A stretch of 52,618 nucleotides of DNA, taken from contig CAIYPF010000027.1 in NCBI GenBank assembly GCA_903928015.1, positions 1 through 52,618 of the forward strand. Direction: 5' to 3'. Each line of letters begins with the position of its first letter. The first letter of the stretch is position 1. Below the pieces are notes generated by a model that had not been told where the DNA came from, made no database searches, and saw only the letters and a program-made list of their open reading frames with translations. Shown piece after piece: positions 26,116-34,293 of this stretch. Made by a program: the position numbers and the translations under genes. This stretch comes from an uncultured Gammaproteobacteria bacterium (GTDB lineage: Bacteria > Pseudomonadota > Gammaproteobacteria > Pseudomonadales > UBA5518).

Positions 26116-27291
26116 TCAGGCGGCGAGACGCAGGATCTGCATCACGTCGTCGGGGCCCGCGATGGTGCGCGGGTTGGTGCGGGCCCAGAGGTCCATCATC
26201 GTGTACTCGGCCACCTGCTGCAGGCGGTCTGCGCCCACACCTACCTCGGAGAGCCGCCGCGGCATGCCGAGCCCGCGGATGAAGGCATCCACCACCTCGC
26301 TCGCGCGCTTGCCGGGCTGGCCGAAAGCGGCGCTGATGCGCTTCTGGCGATCACCGTTCACCGGTTCGTTGAAGGCGAGCACATAGGGCGCCATCACGCA
26401 GGAGCAGTAGCCGTGGGGCACGTCGCAGGTGCCGCCGAGGATGTGGCCTATCGCGTGGCTCGCGCCCATGGGGGTGCCGCCGATGATCGGGATCATCGAC
26501 TGCCACACGCCGATCTGGCACTTCAGCCGCGCATCGAGGTCGTGCGGGTTGGCTTTGACGCGGGGCATGCCCTCGGCGAGCAGTCGCAGCGCGCATTCGG
26601 CCATGCCGTCGCAGAAATCGTTCGATTCGAAAGAACCGAGGGTTTCAAGGGCGTGGTCAACCGAGCGCACGCCGGTGGAGAGCCACAGCCACTCCGGCGT
26701 GTGCAGGCCGAGCGCCGGGTCGAGGATCACGCTGATGGGCGCCATCATCGGGTGCTCGTAGCCTTGCTTGTGTTTGATGTTCTCGTCGGTGGCGCCGGAG
26801 AGCGCGTTGAACTCGCCGCCCGAGAGCGTGGTGGGCACGTTGATCACGCGGATCTTCGGACCGCGGAAGGACGGCTTGATGACCTGCCCCTGCTCGTTCA
26901 CGAAGACGTGGAAGGGCTCCATGTCATCGTGCTCGCGCAGGTCGTGCTCGAGGCACATGGCCACGATCTTGCCGGCATCGATGATGGATCCTCCGCCGAT
27001 GCCGACGATCAGATCGCAACCTGCGGCACGCGCTTGCGCCGTGGCCTCGAGTACCGCGGATCGCGGTGCATGCGGCGGCATGCCGTCGTACACGCCCACG
27101 AGTTTGCTGCCGAGCGCCCGGCGTACCTGCTCTATCTCATCGGTGTTGCGGTTCAGCGAACGGCTGCAGAGAACGAAGACCCTGCTGGCACCCAGGCGCT
27201 CCACCTCTTCAGGGAGTGCATCGGCAACGCGACGTCCCAGAATGACTCTTTCGGTGCTGGTGAGACCGACGCTGCTGGTTGGCACGCTCAT
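26116..27291 (-). CDS. Iron-containing-alcohol-dehydrogenase-family oxidoreductase (maleylacetate reductase-like)
   Basis: A 391-residue group III dehydrogenase with the NAD(P) motif GIGGGSIIDAGK (97-108) and PTTLSGGEF. The later histidines H213 (VDHALE), H279 and H283 (ASHAIGH) and H293 (VPHGYC) correspond to the usual metal region. By eye, the canonical Asp metal ligand in G-x-D-A-x-x-H-A aligns with R209, as the Asp is also absent from maleylacetate reductases, so it may be metal-independent. The ATG at 27291 follows GGAGG at good spacing and was preferred to the TTG at 27333. First gene of the leftward arm, it could oxidise an alcohol produced by the P450. Confidence 0.85.
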   Translation of the reverse strand: MSVPTSSVGLTSTERVILGRRVADALPEEVERLGASRVFVLCSRSLNRNTDEIEQVRRALGSKLVGVYDGMPPHAPRSAVLEATAQARAAGCDLIVGIGGGSIIDAGKIVAMCLEHDLREHDDMEPFHVFVNEQGQVIKPSFRGPKIRVINVPTTLSGGEFNALSGATDENIKHKQGYEHPMMAPISVILDPALGLHTPEWLWLSTGVRSVDHALETLGSFESNDFCDGMAECALRLLAEGMPRVKANPHDLDARLKCQIGVWQSMIPIIGGTPMGASHAIGHILGGTCDVPHGYCSCVMAPYVLAFNEPVNGDRQKRISAAFGQPGKRASEVVDAFIRGLGMPRRLSEVGVGADRLQQVAEYTMMDLWARTNPRTIAGPDDVMQILRLAA

Positions 27292-27368
27292 GCGAAAGCC
27301 TCCGGGATTTGTCGGGACGTCGCGCGCGGTCAACCCCGCACCTGACGCCCGTGAATTTTTCTGGACTC

Positions 27369-27391
27369 AAGGGTAACTATTTTTTACTCTT
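27369..27391. promoter_or_regulatory. Candidate TetR operator in the divergent promoter region
   Basis: An imperfect palindrome with 8-bp arms AAGGGTAA and TTACTCTT (one mismatch) and a 7-bp AT-only-but-one spacer. It lies in the AT-richest stretch of the 179-bp gap between the dehydrogenase and mutase genes, 80 bp before the mutase start. A TetR gene lies in the leftward arm. The site is assigned from symmetry and position only. Confidence 0.45.
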
Positions 27392-27470
27392 CGTCAACAA
27401 GAGCTTTTTGGCCTCGCGTCGCCCCGCCACGCCGGTGAGCGCACGCCCCATCCCACAGGTGCATGGCCGG

Positions 27471-29102
27471 ATGAACCACGACTCACGTCCCCGACGCTGG
27501 AACACTGTCTCCGGCATTCCGCTCAAGTCTTTCTACTCGGCAGAAGACGTTCCTGCGGAGCACCGCCGCATCATGGATGCCGCGCCGGGTGCGGCGCCTT
27601 TCCACCGCGGCGCCTACGCCACCGGCTACCGCACCAAGGCCTGGCGGATCTTCCAGCTCTCCGGCTTCGGCAAACCCGAGGACGAGAACGAGCGGATCAA
27701 GTTTCTGCTCGCCAACGGCGAAACCGGCTTCCTGATGGAGCATGACCGCAACACCGCCGACCACTGCTACAACGTGGATCACCCCGACGTGCTCGCCCGT
27801 CGCGAAGACGTAGGTCTCACCGGCGCCGTGATGCAAAGCGTGCGTGACATCGCGATCTGCATGGACGGACTTCCGATCGAGAGCACCTACGGTCACGCGG
27901 GCGGCGCGGTCGTGCAGCACGCGCCCTTTGCACTCGCCGGCTACTGGACGGTCGCCAAGCGCCGCGGCCTGGATCTGCGCACGCTCGCCGGCACCGGACA
28001 GAGCGATTTCTTCCTCACGTATCTCGGCTGCGTCACCAAGCAGCAGATCCCCACCCCCGCTGGCCTGCGCTTCAACGCCGACATCATGGAGTTCTGCTCG
28101 AAGCACCTGCCGCGCTGGGTGCCGGTCTCGATCGCCGGCTATAACGGCGCCGACAGCGGCTTGAACGCCTTCCAGGAACTGGGCGCGCTGTTCGCCAACG
28201 CGGTGGAGTATCTCGACGAGATCAAGCGCCGCGGCAGCATGTCACTGGAAGAAGCTGCGCGCGGTTGCGGCGGCGTGAGCTTCCGCATGTCGATGGATAT
28301 CATCGAAGAAGCCTGCAAGCTGCGTGCGGCGCGGCTGATGTGGACGCAGCTCCTCGAGCGGCGTTACGGCATCACCAACCCGAAGGTGGCGAATCTGCGC
28401 ATCCACTGCGTGACGGCCGGTTCGATGATGACCTGGCAGCAACCGCTGAACAACATCGTGCGCGGCACGCTGATGGCGCTCGCGGGTGTGCTTGGGGGCG
28501 TGCAGTCGCTGGGTGTGTCGGGCTACGACGAGGCGCTCTCGATTCCTTCCGAACACGCGCACCAGATGTCGGTGCGCATCCAGCAGGTCCTGCAGAACGA
28601 AACCAACCTCGCGGCCGTCACCGATCCGCTGGGCGGCTCCTATTACGTCGAGACCCTCACCGCGCAGCTGGTGGAGCGCGCGTGGCAGTTTTTCGACGAG
28701 ATCGAACAGCAGGGCGGCTTCCTCGCCACGCTGGACTCGGGCTGGCTGCACGCCCGCGCCGCCGAGAACCAGCACGCCGAGTTCATGGCGCAGGACAGCG
28801 GCGAACGCGTGGTGGTGGGCGTCACGGATTTCCGCGAAGACATCTCTCCGTACGAGGTGGACGGCTTCATGGGCGTGGACGATGCCTTCGACGTGGCGAT
28901 CGCACGTCTCGAAGAGGTGCGTCGCACGCGCGGCGAGCGTCGTGCAGGTGATGCGCTTCGCGAGCTCGAGCGCGTTTGCCGTGGCAGCGACAACATCATG
29001 CCCGCCATGATGGAAGCACTCGATGCCGAGGTCACGCTGGGCGAGGTCGGCGACGTCTGGCGCGGCGTCTTCGGCGACTGGAACACCCCCATTCAGACCT
29101 GA
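27471..29102 (+). CDS. Coenzyme B12-dependent acyl-CoA mutase, large subunit (divergent)
   Basis: A 543-residue TIM-barrel subunit of the methylmalonyl-CoA mutase family (RGAYATGYRTKAWRIFQ, HCVTAGSMMTWQQPLNNIVRGTLMALAGVLGGVQSL, YDEALSIPSE, DPLGGSYYVE). The B12 domain is encoded separately downstream, as in isobutyryl- and 2-hydroxyisobutyryl-CoA mutases. By eye alignment three key positions differ from all characterised members: the Tyr/Phe/Ile of the R-Q-Y-A-G-F motif is L63, the Arg/Gln substrate-selecting position is near C187, and the catalytic His of S-G-Y-H is N225. It should still isomerise a CoA thioester but of a different, probably non-carboxylated, substrate. First gene of the rightward arm. 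The ATG at 27471 gives the usual family start. Confidence 0.9.
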   Translation: MNHDSRPRRWNTVSGIPLKSFYSAEDVPAEHRRIMDAAPGAAPFHRGAYATGYRTKAWRIFQLSGFGKPEDENERIKFLLANGETGFLMEHDRNTADHCYNVDHPDVLARREDVGLTGAVMQSVRDIAICMDGLPIESTYGHAGGAVVQHAPFALAGYWTVAKRRGLDLRTLAGTGQSDFFLTYLGCVTKQQIPTPAGLRFNADIMEFCSKHLPRWVPVSIAGYNGADSGLNAFQELGALFANAVEYLDEIKRRGSMSLEEAARGCGGVSFRMSMDIIEEACKLRAARLMWTQLLERRYGITNPKVANLRIHCVTAGSMMTWQQPLNNIVRGTLMALAGVLGGVQSLGVSGYDEALSIPSEHAHQMSVRIQQVLQNETNLAAVTDPLGGSYYVETLTAQLVERAWQFFDEIEQQGGFLATLDSGWLHARAAENQHAEFMAQDSGERVVVGVTDFREDISPYEVDGFMGVDDAFDVAIARLEEVRRTRGERRAGDALRELERVCRGSDNIMPAMMEALDAEVTLGEVGDVWRGVFGDWNTPIQT

Positions 29103-29110
29103 GCAGCCAC

Positions 29111-29503
29111 ATGACAACAGCACCCAAGCGCATCCTGATGGCCAAGACCGGTCTGGACGGCCACTGGCGTGGCCCGACCATCGTGGCGCGTGCGCTGCGT
29201 GACGCAGGCTTCGAGGTAATCATGGTCGGTATGGTCACGGCAGACGAAGTCGTGCGCGCCGCCATCGATGAAGACGTCGATCTTGTGGGCCTGAACATCG
29301 GCGGTCACGTCGACGTGGCCGAGCGCGCTATCGCAGCCATTCGCGAGGCGCGCCCCGAACTGCCCATTTTCTGCGGCGGCGTCGTGCCGCCGTGGGCGAA
29401 GAAACGCCTCGAGGAAAAGGGTGTCGAGGTGTATCCACCCGGATCCCAGCTTCCCGAAATCGTAGACGCGGCCCGGCGCCTGACGCGCTGGCAGGCAGAC
29501 TGA
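29111..29503 (+). CDS. B12-binding small subunit of the acyl-CoA mutase
   Basis: A 130-residue cobalamin-binding Rossmann domain. The DxHxxG motif is present as LDGHWRG, with H18 the lower cobalt ligand, followed by NIGGHVD and FCGGVVPP, which line the nucleotide tail pocket. Length matches the separate small subunits of isobutyryl-CoA and 2-hydroxyisobutyryl-CoA mutases. It lies 8 bp after the large-subunit gene, consistent with assembly of a two-subunit enzyme. Trp19 replaces the residue usually found inside DGHDRG. Confidence 0.95.
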   Translation: MTTAPKRILMAKTGLDGHWRGPTIVARALRDAGFEVIMVGMVTADEVVRAAIDEDVDLVGLNIGGHVDVAERAIAAIREARPELPIFCGGVVPPWAKKRLEEKGVEVYPPGSQLPEIVDAARRLTRWQAD

Positions 29504-29525
29504 TCCACGCGCGCGCCTGCGTCCG

Positions 29526-30482
29526 GTGAGCAGCGCAGCCCCCTTGCAGGAACTCTTCGACCGCGGGCGCCGTGGAGAGCGCGGCGCGCTCGCCCGCCTG
29601 CTGAGCGTTGCCGAGGCCGGTGGCGCACAGGCGGCGCAACTCGATGCCTTGTGCGCCGCTGCTGCCGCGCCACGTGCCCGCAGCATCGGCATCACCGGTG
29701 CTCCCGGGGCGGGCAAGTCCACACTCACTGCCGCGCTGCTCGGCGTTGCGCGAAACGCGGATCAACGCGCGGCCGTGCTCGCCATCGATCCCTCTTCGCC
29801 GCTCACCGGTGGCGCCATCCTCGGGGACCGCGTGCGCATGCACCAGGCGGCCGTGGACGAGGGCGTGTTCATCCGCTCCATGGCCTCGCGCGGGCAGCAG
29901 GGTGGCTTGGCCCAGGCCGCATCGCTCGGCGTGCGGGTGCTCGAGGCCTGCGGCTGGCCCTGGATACTGCTGGAGACCGTCGGCATAGGGCAGGTCGAAG
30001 TAGAAATATCGGGCCGAGCCGATCTGGTGGTGGTGGTGCTGAACCCGGGCTGGGGCGACGAGATCCAGGCCAACAAGGCGGGCCTCATGGAGGTCGCCGA
30101 CATCTTCGTGATCAACAAGGCCGACCGCGAGGGCGTGGCGCAGACGCGCCGCGACATCGAGGGCGCTATCGCGGCGCGCCCGGGCGGTCAGCAGATTCCG
30201 GTGATCGAGACCATCGCTACGCGCGGAGAGGGCGTGCCCGAACTCTGGCAGGCCATCGTCGAGCGGCACGCGGCGCTGGATGCATCGGGAGAACTCGCCG
30301 TGCGCCGCCGTGCGCGCATTGCCGCGGAACTGGAATCCGCCGCGCTCTCCGCCTTGCGCGGCAGGCTCGCTGCCGCGATGGCCGCAGAGGAGGGCGTACG
30401 GCTGCGCGAGCGCATCGCCTCCGGAGACTGCGGTATCCACGAAGGCGTGGCCACGCTGCTGGGAAACATCGTCCGCGACTGA
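29526..30482 (+). CDS. meaB: MeaB-family mutase chaperone GTPase
   Basis: A 318-residue G3E GTPase. It has the P-loop GAPGAGKST (58-66), IDPSSPLTGGAILGDRVRM switch region, LETVGIGQVEVEI, LNPGWGDEIQANKAGLMEVADIFVINKAD with the NKxD base-recognition motif. MeaB proteins load and protect adenosylcobalamin in mutases of this family. Its place directly after the small subunit supports a dedicated chaperone for this mutase. The start is a GTG at 29526 with GCGTCC upstream, a poor ribosome-binding site, so translation may rely on coupling to the gene before it. Confidence 0.95.
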   Translation: MSSAAPLQELFDRGRRGERGALARLLSVAEAGGAQAAQLDALCAAAAAPRARSIGITGAPGAGKSTLTAALLGVARNADQRAAVLAIDPSSPLTGGAILGDRVRMHQAAVDEGVFIRSMASRGQQGGLAQAASLGVRVLEACGWPWILLETVGIGQVEVEISGRADLVVVVLNPGWGDEIQANKAGLMEVADIFVINKADREGVAQTRRDIEGAIAARPGGQQIPVIETIATRGEGVPELWQAIVERHAALDASGELAVRRRARIAAELESAALSALRGRLAAAMAAEEGVRLRERIASGDCGIHEGVATLLGNIVRD

Positions 30483-30494
30483 GGAGAACTGCAG

Positions 30495-31388
30495 GTGGAT
30501 CGTTTCGACATCGGCGCCGTGCGCGTGCATCGCATCGAGGAGTGGCGCGGGAACTTCGCACCGCCCGAGCATCTTCTTGCAGGCTGCACGCCGGAGAGCT
30601 TCGCGCCCTACGCAGAGCAGTTTTCACCGGGCTATTTCGACCTCGACGAGCGCAAGCTCTTTGCTTTCCTGCAGAGCTGGGTGCTGGAGGTGGACGGGCT
30701 GCGCATCCTCTTCGATACGGGCGCGGGCAACGACAAGGAACGGCCGGGCATACCGGTTTTCGGGAATCTCTCCACGGATTTCATGGGCAACCTGCATCGA
30801 GCGGGTTTCGCGCCGGAAGACATCGACATCGTGGTCTGCTCGCACCTGCACATCGATCACGTGGGCTGGAACACGGTGCTGCATGAGGGGCGCTGGAAGC
30901 CCGCATTCCCCAAGGCCCGCTACCTCCTGCCTGCGGTGGACGAGGAGTTCTGGAACCCGACCAATGCCGCGCGGTTCCCGGAGCAGGTCGGGCGCGCGGT
31001 GAATGCGGGTGTGTACGAAGACAGCGTCGCACCGGTGATCGCGGCCGGGCTGGCGGAACTGGTGCTGCCCGGTCACCGCGTCGCTGAAGGCATCGCGCTG
31101 GAGGCTGCGCCCGGTCACACGCCGGGGCAAATGCTGATGCATGTCGCGTCGGGTGGTGAGCACGCGCTGTTCGTGGGCGATGTGCTGCACCATCCCGTGC
31201 AGGTCTACCACCCGGAGTGGAACAGCGTGTTCTGCGAGAACCCCGGGCAATCGCGCGCCACGCGCCGCGCCGTGCTGACGCAGGCCGCAGAGCTCGATGC
31301 CCTGCTGGTGCCGGCGCATTTCGGCGGGCAGCATATCTGCCGCGTGCGTCGTCTGGGCGATGGCTTCGTTCCTGAATTTCCTGCCTGA
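30495..31388 (+). CDS. Metallo-beta-lactamase-fold hydrolase (lactonase/thioesterase-like)
   Basis: A 297-residue cytosolic protein with the dinuclear metal motif SHLHIDHVGWN (H117, H119, D121, H122), APGHTPGQMLMHV and the C-terminal VPAHFGGQHICR. It resembles quorum-quenching-lactonase and glyoxalase II-like hydrolases. In this operon, 12 bp after meaB and 12 bp before an enoyl-CoA hydratase gene, hydrolysis of a CoA thioester or a lactone intermediate is the natural guess. Start is GTG at 30495, preceded by GAGGAGAACTGCAG. Confidence 0.9.
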   Translation: MDRFDIGAVRVHRIEEWRGNFAPPEHLLAGCTPESFAPYAEQFSPGYFDLDERKLFAFLQSWVLEVDGLRILFDTGAGNDKERPGIPVFGNLSTDFMGNLHRAGFAPEDIDIVVCSHLHIDHVGWNTVLHEGRWKPAFPKARYLLPAVDEEFWNPTNAARFPEQVGRAVNAGVYEDSVAPVIAAGLAELVLPGHRVAEGIALEAAPGHTPGQMLMHVASGGEHALFVGDVLHHPVQVYHPEWNSVFCENPGQSRATRRAVLTQAAELDALLVPAHFGGQHICRVRRLGDGFVPEFPA

Positions 31389-31400
31389 GAGAACCCCCAC

Positions 31401-32207
31401 ATGGACATCAGTCGCTTCGAAACCCTGCTGGTGGAGCGCCGCGGCGCAGTCGACTGGGTGACGCTCAACCGCCCGGACAAACTCAATGCGCTGAACACCG
31501 TGCTGGTGCGCGAGCTGGGCGAGTATTTCACCGGCCTCTATCGCGAATACGCCGTGCGCGTCGTGGTGCTGCGCGCCTCCGGTCGCGCCTTCTGCGCGGG
31601 CCTCGACCTGGAGGAGTACGCGGGCATGGAGGGCGAGCCTTCCATGCAGGCCGCGCTCGATATCCAGACGCGCATCCGCGACATCATGAAAGCCATGCGC
31701 CGCTGCCCGCAGCCGGTGATCAGCCTGGTGCAGGGCGCGGCCTGCGGGGGCGGTTTCTCGCTCGCGCTGTCCTCGGATATCCGGATTGCGGGCCAGAGCG
31801 CGCGCATGAACGCGGCCTACATCAAGGTGGGTCTGACGGGCTGCGACATGGGCTCGAGCTACTTCCTGCCGCGGCTGGTGGGGACATCGGTGGCATCCGA
31901 ACTGCTGCTCACCGGGCGTTTCATCGACGCCGAGCGTGCGCTGCGCGTGAACCTTGTCTCGGCCGTGGTGCCTGACGCGGAACTCGAGGCCGCCGCGCAG
32001 CCCTATGTTGACGAGATGCTCGCCACCACGCCGCTAGGGCTCAGGCTCACCAAGGACGCGATCAACTTCGCCATCGATGCGCCCTCGATGGACGCGGCGA
32101 TGGCGATGGAAGACCGGCAGCAGATTCTCTGCTCGCAGACCGCGGATCACCGCGAGACCATCGCGGCGCGCATCGAGCGTCGCGCGCCGTCCTACAGGGA
32201 CCGCTGA
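31401..32207 (+). CDS. Enoyl-CoA hydratase/isomerase-family protein
   Basis: A 268-residue crotonase-fold enzyme. The oxyanion-hole segments are RAFCAGLDLEEYAG and GAACGGGFSLALS. In the catalytic helix GLTGCDMGSSYFLPRLVG, D149 is at or near the place of the second glutamate, as in some dienoyl-CoA isomerases and in a large hydratase subgroup, so hydration or double-bond isomerisation are both possible. It completes the rightward arm by acting on the CoA ester after rearrangement. The stop codon is embedded in the first of two tandem REP-like repeats. Confidence 0.92.
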   Translation: MDISRFETLLVERRGAVDWVTLNRPDKLNALNTVLVRELGEYFTGLYREYAVRVVVLRASGRAFCAGLDLEEYAGMEGEPSMQAALDIQTRIRDIMKAMRRCPQPVISLVQGAACGGGFSLALSSDIRIAGQSARMNAAYIKVGLTGCDMGSSYFLPRLVGTSVASELLLTGRFIDAERALRVNLVSAVVPDAELEAAAQPYVDEMLATTPLGLRLTKDAINFAIDAPSMDAAMAMEDRQQILCSQTADHRETIAARIERRAPSYRDR

Positions 32208-32326
32208 GCGCAGGTTTGTCGCGCGCATGGCGCGCTCCTGGAGGGGCCGCTGAGCGAAGGCCTGTCGCGCGCATGGCGCGCTCCTGCGGCCGGTGTGCCG
32301 TTGTAGGAGCGGGCCATGCCCGCGAC
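32201..32326. repeat. Cluster of three REP-like palindromes, two in a 46-bp tandem duplication
   Basis: Two 40-bp copies (32201-32240 and 32247-32286, three differences, 46-bp period) each contain the palindrome GCGCGC-ATG-GCGCGC followed by TCCTG. A third unit in the opposite orientation (32303-32326) is GTAGGAGC-GGGCCATGCCCGCGAC type with stem GCGGGC / GCCCGC. On the minus strand the first two read GGAGCGCGC-CAT-GCGCGCGAC, so they are inverted REPs with one compensatory base-pair change. The first copy starts inside the last codons of the enoyl-CoA hydratase gene. The 144-bp gap to the next gene holds nothing else. Confidence 0.8.
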
Positions 32327-32351
32327 TGTTCCGGCTGCGCCGCACCGTGAC

Positions 32352-32897
32352 TCAGCGAACCCCTGTCAGGAACTGATCCAGCCGGTTCTCCTCGTAATAG
32401 AGCCGCTCGCGCTCATAGCGCATCGCTTCGTCCACACGCGCGAGCTCTACGCGGATGTTGTAGCGATCGCGGTCGGTGTCAGCCGAGTTGAAGGCGTACT
32501 CCAGCTCCCGCCTGCGCTGGTCGAGCTGCGCGACTTTTTGTCGCTGCTCGTAGACCGGCCGCGCTGCGCGCCAGTGCGTGGCGAACTGGGCGTCGCTCTC
32601 GGGCGGGCAAACGCCGCTGTAGTTGCCGCCCGACAAAGCGATCTGTACCGCGTTCTCGGGCGTGCAGTAGGCATCGAGCCCGCGCTCGTAGCCGGTTTTC
32701 CAGGCCTCCCGGTCCACGGTGATGCCGTACTCCACGCAGGCGCTGGCGTGGTCCTGCGCGCGATCGGGGCCTGCACCTTTGGCGCCGTCGCGGTAGCCGA
32801 TGTCTTCCCAGCTGGCGCTGCGGCAGTCGCTCTCCGAGAGGGTGGCGCAACCGGCCAACAGCAATAGCGGCAGGACGAGGAGCAAACGGCTTCGCAT
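32352..32897 (-). CDS. DUF2799-like lipoprotein
   Basis: A 181-residue protein with a lipobox LAGC (C17). The mature region has CRSASWEDIGYRDGAKGAG, ACVEYGITVDREAWKTGYERGLDAYCTPENAVQIALSGG and a C-terminal helical, highly charged coiled-coil-like part (about 115-175). This is the DUF2799 layout seen in envelope lipoproteins such as YfhG-like neighbours. Function unknown. The start at 32897 was chosen because the frame upstream continues into unrelated sequence of the divergent permease region. Confidence 0.85.
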   Translation of the reverse strand: MRSRLLLVLPLLLLAGCATLSESDCRSASWEDIGYRDGAKGAGPDRAQDHASACVEYGITVDREAWKTGYERGLDAYCTPENAVQIALSGGNYSGVCPPESDAQFATHWRAARPVYEQRQKVAQLDQRRRELEYAFNSADTDRDRYNIRVELARVDEAMRYERERLYYEENRLDQFLTGVR

Positions 32898-32951
32898 CGG
32901 CAGGTCTCCGGTGGGTGCTGCGCAGGCACCCGTCAGGCGGACGGGCGCTGC

Positions 32952-32957
32952 TATGAT
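32952..32957 (+). promoter_or_regulatory. Candidate -10 element upstream of the amino-acid permease
   Basis: TATGAT matches the -10 consensus at 5 of 6 positions, 30 bp before the ATG of the permease gene, in the 90-bp gap to the divergent lipoprotein gene. No clear -35 hexamer accompanies it. Confidence 0.3.
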
Positions 32958-32987
32958 CGGCCGTATTCTGATACGCGGGACGAGGCG

Positions 32988-34268
32988 ATGAACAGCACCG
33001 CAGGTCTGCACCGCGGCCTCGGCCCGGCCGACGTGGTCGCGCTCACGCTGAACACCATCGTGGGTGCGGGCATCTTCGGGCTTCCGTCCGCACTCCATGC
33101 CGCTGCGGGCAGCCAGAGCCTGCTGGTGCTTGCAGCGGCCTTTGTATTGATCGCCGCTGTGGCCGCCTGCGCGGCCGAAGTGGCCAGCCGTTTCGAGGCC
33201 ACTGGCGGGCCGGTCCTGTATGCGCGCGAGGCGCTGGGGCCGCTCGGCGCCTTCACCGTGGGCTGGCTGCTCTACCTCACCCGGCTTGCCACCTCCGGGG
33301 CGATCATCGTGGTGATGCTCGATTACGCGGCCGCGCTGTGGCCTGCGCTCGCCTTGCCATTGCCCCGCGGAATCGCGATCACGCTCTTTCTTGCGCTGAT
33401 CGCGGGGCTGAACCTGCGTGGCGTGGTGCAGGGCGCCGCGCTCGGCAATGTGCTGGTGGTACTCAAACTCGCACCGCTGTTCCTGCTCGCGCCGCTCGGG
33501 CTTGCAATCGGTGGATGGCCAGAGCCGGCAGCGGCACCGGTGCCACAGGTTGACGCGCTGGGTGCCGCATTCCTGTTGGCCTTTTTTGCCTGCATGGGCT
33601 TCGAGCAGGCGACCATCGTTGCCGGTGAGCTGCGCCATCCGAAGCGCGATCTGCCGATCGGCATGCTGGGAGGTTTCCTGCTGGCAGGATTGCTGTACGC
33701 AATGCTGGTGCCGGCCTGCCAGTCGCTGGTGCCGGATCTCGCTAACTCCAAACGTCCTGTTGCGGAACTTGCCCTTGCGGTCTTCGGCGCCGCAGGTGCC
33801 ACTGTGGTTGCGCTGACCGCCGTTCTCTCCTGCGCCGGGAACCTGAGCACGTCCATCCTGGTCACGCCGCGGGTGCTGTTCGCACTCGCGGAACAGGGCG
33901 AGATTCCTGCGGTGCTGGCACGCGTGAGCGGTGGCACGCGCGTGCCGGCGGTCGCGATCGCGCTCACCGCCGGCATCATCTGCGTGCTGACGCTAACGGG
34001 CACCTTCGTGCATCTGGCCACCATCGCAGTGATCGCCCGGATGCTGATGTACGCATCGATCTGCCTCGCGCTACTGCTGTTGCGCCGCCGCGGGCCGGCG
34101 CCGCTTCGCGTGCCCGGTGGCCCGCTGCTGGCTGTGCTGGCCATTGCGGCCTGCGCGTTGGTGATGGGTACCGCCAGCGCTGATGCTTTGCGTGCGGTGG
34201 CCGTCGCCCTGCTTGCGGGCTACCTGCTGCGCATCCTCTGGCGCCGTTTTGGCCCGCAACCGAACTGA
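32988..34268 (+). CDS. APC-superfamily amino-acid permease
   Basis: A 426-residue integral membrane protein with about twelve helices. The first, ADVVALTLNTIVGAGIFGLPSAL, contains the G-A-G-I-F motif of the APC fold that binds the substrate backbone. FACMGFEQATIVAGELRHPKRDLPIG and VTPRVLFALAEQGEIP are also standard. It would take up an amino acid or amine with a proton or in exchange. The closest neighbour is a P1 peptidase gene 25 bp downstream, so import of the released amino acids is plausible. Confidence 0.93.
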   Translation: MNSTAGLHRGLGPADVVALTLNTIVGAGIFGLPSALHAAAGSQSLLVLAAAFVLIAAVAACAAEVASRFEATGGPVLYAREALGPLGAFTVGWLLYLTRLATSGAIIVVMLDYAAALWPALALPLPRGIAITLFLALIAGLNLRGVVQGAALGNVLVVLKLAPLFLLAPLGLAIGGWPEPAAAPVPQVDALGAAFLLAFFACMGFEQATIVAGELRHPKRDLPIGMLGGFLLAGLLYAMLVPACQSLVPDLANSKRPVAELALAVFGAAGATVVALTAVLSCAGNLSTSILVTPRVLFALAEQGEIPAVLARVSGGTRVPAVAIALTAGIICVLTLTGTFVHLATIAVIARMLMYASICLALLLLRRRGPAPLRVPGGPLLAVLAIAACALVMGTASADALRAVAVALLAGYLLRILWRRFGPQPN

Positions 34269-34293
34269 ACACCATCTCCGGAGATCCACCACC

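Noticed and set aside
32201-32286. Possible CRISPR array
   Set aside because: Only two direct 40-bp copies with a 6-bp gap, no spacers and no cas genes; the copies contain REP-type palindromes.
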